Source: CBDDEH01 sp965226865 (GTDB lineage: Bacteria; Chloroflexota; Dehalococcoidia; Lucifugimonadales; JAGWBF01). From it: 64,000 nucleotides of DNA. The first letter of the stretch is position 1. Every line of letters starts with the position of its first letter. Positions 54,887 through 63,260 of this stretch are shown piece after piece. The stretch is from positions 620,001 through 684,000 of the forward strand of contig CBDDEH010000003.1 in assembly GCA_965226865.1 (NCBI GenBank). Direction: 5' to 3'. The notes beneath the pieces are model-generated. The model saw only the letters and a program-made list of their open reading frames with translations, did not search any database and was not told the DNA's origin. A program made the translations under genes and the position numbers.

Positions 54887-57068
54887 ATGAACCTCGGAGG
54901 TTCCATAGACACGTTCAAGGACGCCATAGCGCGCAGGGTGGTGGAGTCCTACCCGCCCCTCTACCGGCCCTCGGAGAACGGCGGCAAGCTCCCCCGCCTG
55001 CTCCGAAAGCCCCTGGGGGCGCAGGCCGACGCCATACGGGGCGCGGCCCTCTCCCTGAAGGCCCACCGGGGCACCACCGTCGTCGGCGAGATGGGCACCG
55101 GCAAGACCTTCATCGGCGCGGCCGCGGCGCACATGGCGGACTTCGAGCGCATCCTCATCATCTGCCCGCCCCACCTGGTCCCCAAGTGGAAGCGGGAGGT
55201 GGAGATGACGGTGCCCGGCGTCCGCGCCGCCATCGTCGAGTCCATCACCGACCTGGAGCGGCTTCGCCTCTCCGTCGGCTCCGGCCCCCTCTTCGCGGTG
55301 ATGAGCCGGGAGAAGGCCAAGCTGTCGTACCGCTGGATGCCCGCCGTGATACAGCGGTGGGCCGTCTCGAAGGGAAGGCTCCTGCGGGACGAGGAGACGG
55401 GGGAGCCCTTCCGCATCCCCTGCTGCCCCGACTGCACGGCGCAGGTCGTCGACAAGGACGGCGTGCCGCTGACGTTCGCGGACCTGAACCGCCGCAAGCA
55501 CACCTGCGCCGCCTGCGACGCCCCCCTCTGGCAGGCCGACAGGTCCGGTCCGGCCCGCTATCCGCTGGCCGACTACATCAAGCACAAGATGAAGGGCTTC
55601 TTCGACCTGCTGATCGGCGACGAGGTGCATGAGTTCAAGGGGCGAGGGAGCGCCCAGGGCATCGCCGCCGGCATCCTCGCCGACGTCTGCGGCAAGTCCC
55701 TCAGCCTGACAGGGACGCTGCTCGGCGGCTACTCCTCGACCATCTTCCACCTGCTCTACAGGTTCTCGCCGGAGATTCGCACGGAGTTCGGGCGCTCGGA
55801 CGAGCACCGCTGGATACAGCGGTACGGCTTCGAGGAGGTCACCGTCGGCAAGCCCGACGACGACGCCATCGAGGACGGACGCAACAGCAGGCGGCGCAAG
55901 TATCGGAAGGTGGTCAGGGAGAGGCCGGGCCTCGTTCCCTCCGCCCTGTTCCACATCATAGGGAACACCGTCTTCCTCAGACTGGCGGACGTTGCCTCCG
56001 GCCTGCCGGACTACGAGGAGAAGATCCTCGTGTCCTCGATGGACTCGGAGGAGGACGCGACGGGCTACTCCCAGCGCAGCGCCTACAACACCGTGTTCGA
56101 GGAGCTGAAGAAAGAGCTGGCTGCCGCGCTCAAGAGCGGCTCCAAGCGGCTGCTGGCGACCTACCTCCAGACCCTGCTTGCCTACCCGGACGGCTGCACC
56201 AGGGGGGAGACGGTCTTCGACCCCCCGGAGCGGGGACGTGATCGTGCAGGTGCCGCCGTTGTCGGAAGAGAAGCTCTACCCCAAGGAAAAGGCGCTCATC
56301 GACCTGGTGGCCGCCGAGCGGCTGGAGGGCCGCAGGGTGCTGGTCTACGTGACCCACACGGGGACCAGGGACATCACCGGACGGATGGACGACATCCTCA
56401 CCCGGCACGGGTTCCGGGTGGCGGTGATGAAGGCCGACGCCGTGGCCCCGAACCGCAGGGAGAAGTGGGTCGCTGACAAGGTCAAGGAGGGCATCGACGT
56501 CCTCATCTGCCACCCGCGCCTGGTGCAGACCGGCCTCGACCTCATCGACTTCCCAACCTTGATTTGGTACGAGACAGATTACAGTGTGCACGTCTCGCGG
56601 CAGGCGTCGCGCCGGTCCTGGCGCATCGGGCAGACCCGCCCTGTCAAAGTGGTGTTCATGTCCTACCGGAACACCCTCCAGGCCGACGCCCTCAAGCTGG
56701 TGGCGAAGAAGCTGCAAAGCTCCCTGGCCGTCGAGAGGGAGCTGCCGGAGGACGGGCTGGCGGCATTCGGCGACGACGGCGATGACCTGATGATGGCCCT
56801 GGCACGCAAGATCGTCATCGGGGATGAGGAGGACGAGACGCTGGAGGAGGTCTTCGCCCAGGCCAGGGACGCCGAGGCCGCTTCGGAGGAGTTCCTGGTG
56901 GACGACGGCTGGAAGGTCGTCGAAGTCGAGCCGGAGGCCGTTGCGGTCAACGGCAACGGACACCACGACGCCATCGGGCCTACGGTCGAGCTTGTGCTGG
57001 GCAACGGTCACACCGTCAACGGTAGCGGGAACCGCCACCACCACACCCCTTTTTTGCCTTGCGCCTAG
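54887..57068 (+). CDS. SNF2-type DEAD/H helicase with zinc-finger insert (frameshifted)
   Basis: The N-terminal part has motif I GEMGTGKTFIGAAAA, IICPPHLVPKWKREV (Ia), a Cys-rich insert (CCPDC, then HTCAACDAPLW), the DEVHEFK box and SLTGTLLGG (III). After a frame change the C-terminal part has RRVLVYVTHTGTRDI, LICHPRLVQTGLDLI and RQASRRSWRIGQTRPV, the last being the SNF2 motif VI. The frames meet in a run of six C near 56213; with five C one protein of about 727 residues results (FDPRSGDVIVQVPPL). Such translocases remodel DNA-protein complexes and are common in integrative elements and defence islands. The tail is Gly/His/Asn-rich. Confidence 0.8.
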
Positions 57069-57096
57069 CTATGAACTGTGCTAAAATCCTTCCGGT

Positions 57097-57128
57097 GGTG
57101 GTAAAGGACTGGTGGTAAAGGTGGTAAA
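57097..57128 (+). repeat. Short direct repeats before the integrase gene
   Basis: GGTGGTAAAG occurs at 57097-57106 and 57111-57120, and a partial copy GTGGTAAA follows at 57121-57128, ending 14 bp before the integrase ATG. Such clusters are often arm-type integrase sites or part of att, but the partner att is not in the window. Confidence 0.5.
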
Positions 57129-57142
57129 AAGGAGGGGCACCA

Positions 57143-58387
57143 ATGGGAAGCTTGACGGCGGCCAAAGTGCGGGAATTGAGCAAGTTCGGTCGGTACGGTG
57201 ACGGCGGAGGGCTGTACCTGAGCATCGCTAAGGCGGGCTCAAAATCGTGGGTGATGCGCCTTCGCGTTGACGGGAAACGGACGGACAAGGGCCTGGGCGG
57301 GTTTCCCTCGGTGTCCCTATCGGCGGCTCGGAAGATCGCCGACACCTACCGGGTAGCAGTCTCGGAAGGCCGTAACCCGTGGACGGAAGGCGAACGGGAC
57401 CGCATGGAACGGGCCGCGGGCCTAGACCATATCCCGACGTTCGCGGACGCGGCCAGGAAGCTCCACAAGGACAAGGTGCAGGTTTTTAGCAGCGCCAAGC
57501 ACGGGCGCAATTGGATACAGATGTTGGAGCGCCATGTGCTCCCGGTCTTTGGCGATACCCCGGTTAACGAAATCAGTCAACGCGAGGTAAAGGACTTTTT
57601 CGAGCGGCTTGGCCCGACCTTGACCGAGACAGCCCGCCGCCTCAGATTCCGAATGAGAGAGATATTCGACGATTGCATTGAGTCCGAGTACATCACCGTC
57701 AACCCTGCGGGCGATGGTATCCGGGCTTCGGTGAAGCGATGGAGCAGTCACCACAAAGTCCAGCACTTCAAGGCCCTGCCCTATCAGCAAGTGCCCGGCG
57801 TGGTCGATATCATCCTCTACTCCCAGGGTATGCGCGAGACGAGCCTTGCCCTGGCCTTCCAAGTCTTGACCGCCGCCCGTTCCGGTGAAGTCCGGGGCGC
57901 ACGATGGGACGAGATCGAAAACGGTGTCTGGACCATTCCCGCCGAGCGTATGAAGGCCGCCCGGCCCCATGCGGTCCCGTTGTCAATTCAGGCCAGCGTC
58001 GTGCTCCAAGACGCGAGGGCGGCGGCGGGCAAGCGGCAGAAGTCGGAGAAGCGGCGGCCAGGTTATGACCCCAGCTTAGAAACCGATTACGCGCCCAAGG
58101 AAGGGCTGATATTCCCGCACCCGTCGGGCCAGCCGTTGAGCGAGAATGCCCTTTCACTACGCACCCGCAAGGATGGGCTGGGTTGCACCCCGCACGGTTT
58201 CCGGTCCAGCTTCAAGGGCTGGGCAACGGCTGATGGGCGCTGGTCGTGGGAAGCTATCGAGCTTTGCCTTGCTCACCGAGTGGGAAACAGCGTTGCCCAG
58301 GCGTACTTTCGGGATGATCTCTTAGAGCAACGGCGGGCGGTGATGCAGGAATGGGCCGATTACGTCTGGAATATCCGGCCCTTCTAA
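57143..58387 (+). CDS. Tyrosine recombinase/integrase (P4/DUF4102 type)
   Basis: The 414-residue protein has the arm-binding domain of P4-type integrases (YGDGGGLYLSIAKAGSKSWVMRLRVDGKRTDKGLGGFPSVSLSAARKIA), a core-binding domain (about 95-190) and a catalytic domain with Arg in LTAARSGEVRGARW, HGFRSSFKGW, His in CLAHRVGNSVAQAYFRDD and the Tyr of AYF. All catalytic residues are present. AAAGGAGG precedes the ATG. It faces the phage head genes, as expected at the end of a prophage, and would insert it by recombination at att sites. Confidence 0.92.
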   Translation: MGSLTAAKVRELSKFGRYGDGGGLYLSIAKAGSKSWVMRLRVDGKRTDKGLGGFPSVSLSAARKIADTYRVAVSEGRNPWTEGERDRMERAAGLDHIPTFADAARKLHKDKVQVFSSAKHGRNWIQMLERHVLPVFGDTPVNEISQREVKDFFERLGPTLTETARRLRFRMREIFDDCIESEYITVNPAGDGIRASVKRWSSHHKVQHFKALPYQQVPGVVDIILYSQGMRETSLALAFQVLTAARSGEVRGARWDEIENGVWTIPAERMKAARPHAVPLSIQASVVLQDARAAAGKRQKSEKRRPGYDPSLETDYAPKEGLIFPHPSGQPLSENALSLRTRKDGLGCTPHGFRSSFKGWATADGRWSWEAIELCLAHRVGNSVAQAYFRDDLLEQRRAVMQEWADYVWNIRPF

Positions 58388-58397
58388 TCGTCGAATC

Positions 58398-58682
58398 CTA
58401 CGGCAAAAGCTCTTGAACCAGCGCCGCGTAGCCTGGGTCGGGTGTGTGAGGGATGCCGCCGTGGATGCGAATATGGTCGCCCCTGCAGAGGGTCCGGGTG
58501 TTCGAGAGCGCGAAGGGTGCGCCGCCATGCTCAAGAGGCGTGACGTGGTGGACCTCGAGGAGGCCCGCCTTACCGCACTCCTGGCAGCGCCAGCGGTCAC
58601 GGTCGAGCGCTGCCCGCCTCACCCCTGCCCAACGTCGCCGGTTGACCTTCGCCCAATGCCGAGAGCTACCCGACGACGGCAT
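58398..58682 (-). CDS. HNH endonuclease (phage packaging-associated)
   Basis: The 94-residue protein has a clear HNH fold: two CxxC zinc pairs implied by WRCQECGK and a later Cys in TLCRGDH, and the LLEVHHVTPLEHGG motif with HH and SNTRTLC. Small HNH nucleases of this type sit next to terminase in HK97-like phages and help cut DNA at packaging. It overlaps the terminase stop by 17 bases and is the last gene of the head operon on this strand. It ends 11 bp from the end of the convergent integrase gene. Confidence 0.87.
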   Translation of the reverse strand: MPSSGSSRHWAKVNRRRWAGVRRAALDRDRWRCQECGKAGLLEVHHVTPLEHGGAPFALSNTRTLCRGDHIRIHGGIPHTPDPGYAALVQELLP

Positions 58683-60174
58683 GGGTAGGGCCTACTCCGT
58701 CCGCCTTCGCCCGTCCACGCTGCCCCACACTCACGGCCAAGATTGCGGCTGCAACTGCATCATCCCTGGCCCGCTCCCGACGTCCACCTTCGCCGCCTTT
58801 GGCGAGCTTCGCGTTGCCACTAGGGTCACTCACGGTCCGCGCTTCAGCCATGCTGGACCGGAGTAGCAAGCTCTTGACCGGCGTCACGTTGCCATCCAGC
58901 GCCGCCCGCCTGAAGGCCCTGACGTCCTCGGCACCATCCCGATACCCCATGCCGCGCTCGACTAGCTGCGTCGTCTTTGGGAAGTGGACGGCCTCCAGGT
59001 GGGGCCGTAGCTCGACAATCCGATACCTGTCACTCACCACGGCGACAGGTGTACCCCAACGGGCAAGCGCGGCCTCCAACAAGGCCGGTATGTCCGTTGT
59101 CCGCTGGCCCATAACCATCAACTCACCTCGACGTGCACACTCAGAATACAAAGGGCCAACACCATCGAAGAGGCCCCTTTCTACCAAGTCAGGCATGGCA
59201 GGGAAGCAGGCGAATGCATCCAGGCGACCAGTCTGCGGCCAGTAGGCGCACGCTGCTGACTGAGCATAGGAGCCGCCCAGGTCGAGCCCCAGGATGTACG
59301 GCCCGACTGCCTCAGCATCGCCCTCGGCTCGCGCCCACGTGTCCGCCGGCAGCAGCAGGGACTCGGCCACGTCCGAGGTTCCCATGTTGAGACGCAGCGC
59401 CTTGAATGAGGCCAGTCGGGAGCCGTCAGCCTTCGCCCGTTTCGCCTCAATGCGGATGACCTTCTCCAGGTCGGGAAAGTGTGGGAGCCCAGGGTTCGCA
59501 CGTAACCACGTCCTCCGCTGGAATGGTGGGTCATCTGGTCGTGCTGCGTGGACCTGGGCATACCCGACGCCGCCACCTAGTGCCTTGGCGAAGGGGTGCG
59601 TCTCACTAGCTGGACGGGTGCCGATCCAGAGGAGGCGCGAATCCGGGATTTTGCCCCTGGATGTTTCGAGCGCCGATATCATGGCGTCAAGCTGGTTGCT
59701 AGGCCACTGTGCCACTTCGTCGAGCAACAATAAATTGGCTTGGAGTCCGTGGAGCCGTTTGGGGTCAGATCCCAACACACGCACGCTCGCGCCGGTGTGC
59801 CGGTCGGTGATTGAGGCTCGGTTGACCGAATCCTGAACTCTGAAACGATGCGGCTCGGCCTCTACCCACGGGCGCATGAACGACTTTATCAGCCGATAGC
59901 CGATCAACGACTGCTCGAAGCTGGAGGCCACCAGAACGCTCTCCGCGTTCTCCTAGGCAAGTGGTCCCACCAGAGCAGCCGTTAGGACAGCGCCCGTCAA
60001 GGTCGTCTTACCCGCTCCCCTGGCGACAGTGAGCGCGGCGTCGTCTGGTTGCCCGAAAGCTCCCCTCAGGAACCGCCGTTGAAAGGGCAGCACCACCATG
60101 TGCTCGCCCTGACGTCGCCCGCTGGGGACAATCAGGCCCTCTATGAACTCAATCAGGCCATCCGCTACGTCCAT
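58666..60174 (-). pseudogene. Phage terminase large subunit, interrupted by in-frame TAG
   Basis: The N-terminal piece has FQRRFLRGAFG and the Walker A-like ALTVARGAGKTTLTG. A single TAG at 59953-59955 (GPLA-stop-ENAESVLVASS) separates it from the rest in the same frame. The remainder has LLLLDEVAQW (Walker B), WIGTRPASETHPFAKAL and the nuclease start ILGLDLGGSYAQSAAC. Corrected length is about 502 residues, normal for the family. A C-to-T change in a Gln CAG codon would explain the stop. The enzyme would pump DNA into the prohead. The 86 bp upstream of it is non-coding. Confidence 0.85.
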
Positions 60175-60260
60175 AGCCTACCTCTGAGTGTGTGCAAGCT
60201 GTACACTGGAGGGCGGTGTCGCGTGTCTCGGCCTCAAAGCTGACAGGGGTCCCCACGGCC

Positions 60261-60908
60261 CTAGCCACGCGATAGAAGCTCATAGTACTGCCTGCGCCCG
60301 CCCACGCTCGCTATACCCCGCACGGTGTAGTCCTGGCCCTCAAGGGTGAACCTATCCATGACGGCCCATGAGCTATCCGCCCGCACAATGACGCGGGTGT
60401 CTTCGAGGGTGTAGTTGAAGCCGCCGCCGGAGTTGATCTGGTCGCGGCCCGTGAAGTCCCTGAGCTGACACCAGACCTTTTGCTCGGTCGTGGAGGTGGT
60501 GGTCTGTGTCCCACCAGACGCCACACGAATCGTCAGCGCCGTCCCAGCCGCTGGAAGGGTTGCATCGAAGGTCAGCAGTATGCCTAGTGATATGAAGGAG
60601 AGAGGGTCGCGCAGTATCTCCAATGCCGTGACGGTCAGGATGGTGGCCGCCGCGCCGTCCCATGACACCTCTACACCGCTGGCCGGTATGCTCAAATCGT
60701 CTGGGAAGGATAGACCGTTGCTATCATTCAGGCCGATGGCAAGCTCGGTGTCACTATCCCGCCGCCACTCACCATCATCAATCCTACTGCCACCAGACAA
60801 CTCTTGAGCATCGTAGGCGTAGGTCGTCGTCGCCGGTACTTCAACCTCGACGCTATGCTCCCGCGTGAGGAGACGGTCTAGGTTGACCTCGTATGCTCTG
60901 GTGGTCAT
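60261..60908 (-). CDS. Phage structural protein, probable head-tail region
   Basis: A 215-residue protein with no family I can name. It is Thr/Ser/Gly-rich with alternating beta-strand patterns (VEVSWDGAAATILTVTALEIL, LTFDATLPAAGTALTIRVASGGTQTTTST) and few charged helices, as in head-tail joining or decoration proteins. It starts with ATGA overlap at the portal stop (60908/60905), so it is translated with it. A tail-type role is less likely because it lies between portal and terminase. Confidence 0.6.
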   Translation of the reverse strand: MTTRAYEVNLDRLLTREHSVEVEVPATTTYAYDAQELSGGSRIDDGEWRRDSDTELAIGLNDSNGLSFPDDLSIPASGVEVSWDGAAATILTVTALEILRDPLSFISLGILLTFDATLPAAGTALTIRVASGGTQTTTSTTEQKVWCQLRDFTGRDQINSGGGFNYTLEDTRVIVRADSSWAVMDRFTLEGQDYTVRGIASVGGRRQYYELLSRG

Positions 60909-61926
60909 TCAGCCGCCAGTAGGCCGCTCAGGGCCGCAGCGCGTTCTAGCTCCATGCCGCCCGTAACCATGACGCCGAACGCTCTCGCGCGACCGGCAAT
61001 GTCGCTGGCCATCAGGTCGTCGAAGTCAAGGCTAAGGTCGGGGCTGTCCAGCTTGTACCGCAGCTCCCCTAGGATGAGCTTGGCAACCGGCTGAATCGTC
61101 CCATGCAGGAACTGCCTGTATCCCTCACGGGTGTCACTTGAGCCCGCGTTGCCCAGGAGAGACGCCGGAACACCCGCAGCGGCCAGGAGAGCCCGCCCCA
61201 CGTCGTCACGGAGCGGCTTAATCGTCTGTGGCGGGCTGAAACCTATCCGGCGTGATTCAAAGTCGCCCTTGGTGCCTGGGTCGTCTGGTCCCAACCGTCC
61301 GCCGTGGACTTCACCAGAACGGACTTGCCCTTGAGCTTGTTAATGTCGCCTTGGAGACTGGCCGTGACCTCAGGCACCGGAATCAGGTATCCAGACCGTG
61401 CACTGGTTTCGTCGGCTAGGCGCGTTTCCACGTTGGTGACAAGCCGCCTTGTGGTGGATGCCTGCTGCATCGGCCCAATGCCCTTCCACGGCTGGTCTCC
61501 GTCCTCCGCATAGCGGACGTGGAGCACGCGGGAAGCTGGAAGGGTCCGCTTGACAATGCCATCGGGGCATGGAAGGGAAAGGTCGTAAATCCACTCCCGC
61601 ATCCCTTCGATGGCGTAGTCGCTGGCGTGTTCAAGGTGCAACTCGCCGCCTTCTACCTCGATCTCCCATAGGGACTCCCCATACTCCGCCAGGTTGCGCC
61701 CGACCATCTGCATCACGGTCGGCGTTAGCGCCTCAACTATAGGGCCGGATGGCGTGACGTTCGCGCTTGCGAAGGCACGGCCCCACAAGCCTATAGCCAC
61801 TTCCTCGGCTGCGGTCGAGCCGGACGGCGTGACCGACGTATCAGCCGTGTCTATGAGTTGGGCAATTATCGCCTCGGTGTAGTCCTCGGCGCGTTTCTCA
61901 AGTCGGTTGAAGAACGGTATTCCCAT
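60905..61926 (-). pseudogene. Phage portal protein (HK97 type), frameshifted
   Basis: The first frame (61926 to about 61270) opens MGIPFFNRLEKRAEDYTEAI and has NLAEYGESLWEIEVEGG and RVLHVRYAEDGDQPWKGIGP. A 1-nt loss near 61270 moves the reading to GTKGDFESRRIGFSPPQTIKPLRDDVGRALLAAAGVPASLLG, the typical C-terminal half of portals. Together they give about 340 residues, short to normal for the family. The portal ring is the entry point for DNA in the head. The ATG at 61926 follows GGGCAGGG; the longer frame from 61959 is less likely. Confidence 0.82.
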
Positions 61927-62032
61927 TATCCCTGCCCCTCGGCCCTTACCGCCATACAAGGGCTCCCCGTATTTCCTCTCGAATCATCTCCCTCACTCTC
62001 TCAGCGGTCACGCCGCCACTCACTCCCGGCGC

Positions 62033-62341
62033 TCAAACAGCGCCGGCGTCTCCAAGCCGCTGGACTACCCAGGGCGCAACGCCAGACGCCGCCCCGGAAT
62101 TCACCCAGGCGTTGGCGTATCGCGTTTCTCTGCCAGCTTTGGGACGGTCAAAGAGGTATGAGGCCATCGAGATAACGGCTTCATCCTTGACCGCCTGGGG
62201 CGCACCCTCGGCCCTTATCTCAACGAACGCCTCAGAGACGCCTAACAAGCGGGTGAGGATGGAAAGGATCGGCTCGGTAGGCTCCGCCGTCCCATCGGTG
62301 AGCCGTAGGGATGCGGCTAGCTGCATAACGTCTACAGCCAT
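62033..62341 (-). CDS. Phage head-tail connector-like protein
   Basis: A 102-residue, mostly helical protein: LTRLLGVSEAFVEIRAEGAPQAVKDEAVISMASYLFDRP, then NAWVNSGAASGVAPWVVQRLG. The AVKDEAVISMASYLFDRP block and the closing SGAASLLAPWRVRRAG-like ending match gp6-type head-tail connector proteins. It overlaps the protease stop by 10 bases. The next gene (portal) starts 106 bp further on. Confidence 0.72.
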   Translation of the reverse strand: MAVDVMQLAASLRLTDGTAEPTEPILSILTRLLGVSEAFVEIRAEGAPQAVKDEAVISMASYLFDRPKAGRETRYANAWVNSGAASGVAPWVVQRLGDAGAV

Positions 62342-62817
62342 CGCAGCATCTCCTGGTCTAGTTGCCAGTACGGGCCATGGGCTCTGACTTCAACCTTGGA
62401 TTCCCTATAGCTAGGGTCGTCCACCAGGCCAGCGCGGACCAGTCGAGCTCGCCGAATCTCCCGCAATGGTCCGCGCCGCCCTTCAGCTTCAACGGCCATC
62501 TCGACGGAGAGCCCTTGCAGGACGCCATCCCGTACATTCGTCGCAGCGTCACGGCCCGCCTGGGTGTCCGGTAGGGGGGTATCAATCATCAAGTCGTCTC
62601 CCTGAAGGAACGGAGTCGCACGGACGATTGCACTCTCGCGCCGATGTTGGTCATTGATGACAATGCCGCCGTCCCTCCAGTGGAAGGCACCACGCGACAC
62701 TATCTCGTTTCTGTCGCCCGCCTGTCGTTCATAACGGATAATCACCCCTCGGAGCCTGCCTGGACTCTGACGGCTTTCGTCTATCTCATACCGGATTTCA
62801 CACGCCAGCTCTTCCAT
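62332..62817 (-). CDS. HK97-family prohead protease
   Basis: The 161-residue protein starts at the ATG at 62817, which overlaps the previous stop as TAATG. The pattern GRLRGVIIRYERQAGDRNEIVSRGAFHWRDGGIVINDQHRRESAIVRATPFLQ, with the catalytic His in the NDQHR block, then GVLQGLSVEMAVEAEGRR and a Ser in that block, fits the prohead protease family that trims the capsid scaffold. It lies two genes after the capsid in transcription order, whereas it normally precedes the capsid. Confidence 0.88.
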   Translation of the reverse strand: MEELACEIRYEIDESRQSPGRLRGVIIRYERQAGDRNEIVSRGAFHWRDGGIVINDQHRRESAIVRATPFLQGDDLMIDTPLPDTQAGRDAATNVRDGVLQGLSVEMAVEAEGRRGPLREIRRARLVRAGLVDDPSYRESKVEVRAHGPYWQLDQEMLRWL

Positions 62818-63251
62818 TACAGTCTCCCGTACCATCGATTTATCGCGGAGGCGCAGTCTGGGTCTAGCGCCCCGTTCACCGATAGCCGCTCCGTCACTAT
62901 CTCTATTCCTGGATCAATCACGGTCTCCCGACTACCTGGCCCCATGAATCCGAGAAGTGCCTGCCGTCTCGAAGGGTCGCCATCGGAGTTACTAACAATC
63001 GGGGTGATGTCTCTCGCCGTCGCTGCCGAGATCGCCGCCCTTCTGAGGTATTCGGTGAGGGGCATGGCGAAGGCGTCCGACTCTAGGCGTGGTGGATACC
63101 GCCCGTTGTCCAGGCGCTGAAGGCCCAGGAGCATGGCGTATATCTCCTGGAACTCAATCAGCACGGCAGGCCCAGGCGTCTCCGCTCGAACCTGCCGTGC
63201 GCGTTGGGACTTGCCCGCCCCTGCCGGACCGCTAATCAGGATGCCAGGCAT
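62817..63251 (-). CDS. Small P-loop ATPase/kinase-like protein in head operon
   Basis: The 144-residue protein starts MPGILISGPAGAGKSQRARQV, a clear Walker A, followed by PAVLIEFQEIYAMLLGLQRLDNGRYPPRLESD and a second helical half with DITPIVSNSDGDPSRRQALLGFMGPGSRETVIDPG. It resembles small AAA-like or kinase-like proteins found in some phage head modules; the role is not known. It starts 9 bp after the capsid stop and is coupled to the protease by TAATG. Confidence 0.7.
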   Translation of the reverse strand: MPGILISGPAGAGKSQRARQVRAETPGPAVLIEFQEIYAMLLGLQRLDNGRYPPRLESDAFAMPLTEYLRRAAISAATARDITPIVSNSDGDPSRRQALLGFMGPGSRETVIDPGIEIVTERLSVNGALDPDCASAINRWYGRL

Positions 63252-63260
63252 AGCGGCCCG

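Noticed and set aside
52414..55954. Long minus-strand frames at 52.4-53.9 kb and 54.9-56.0 kb
   Set aside because: They are Arg/Pro/Gly-rich shadows of plus-strand genes with clear motifs and ribosome sites.
5208..59955. Reassigned stop codon (TAG or TGA read as an amino acid), suggested by four in-frame stops at 5208, 9977, 37900 and 59953
   Set aside because: TAG ends intact genes here (16496, 25486) and also phage genes (HNH, terminase, capsid). The four sites would need different residues (Trp, Gln, Arg), so decay or error is simpler.
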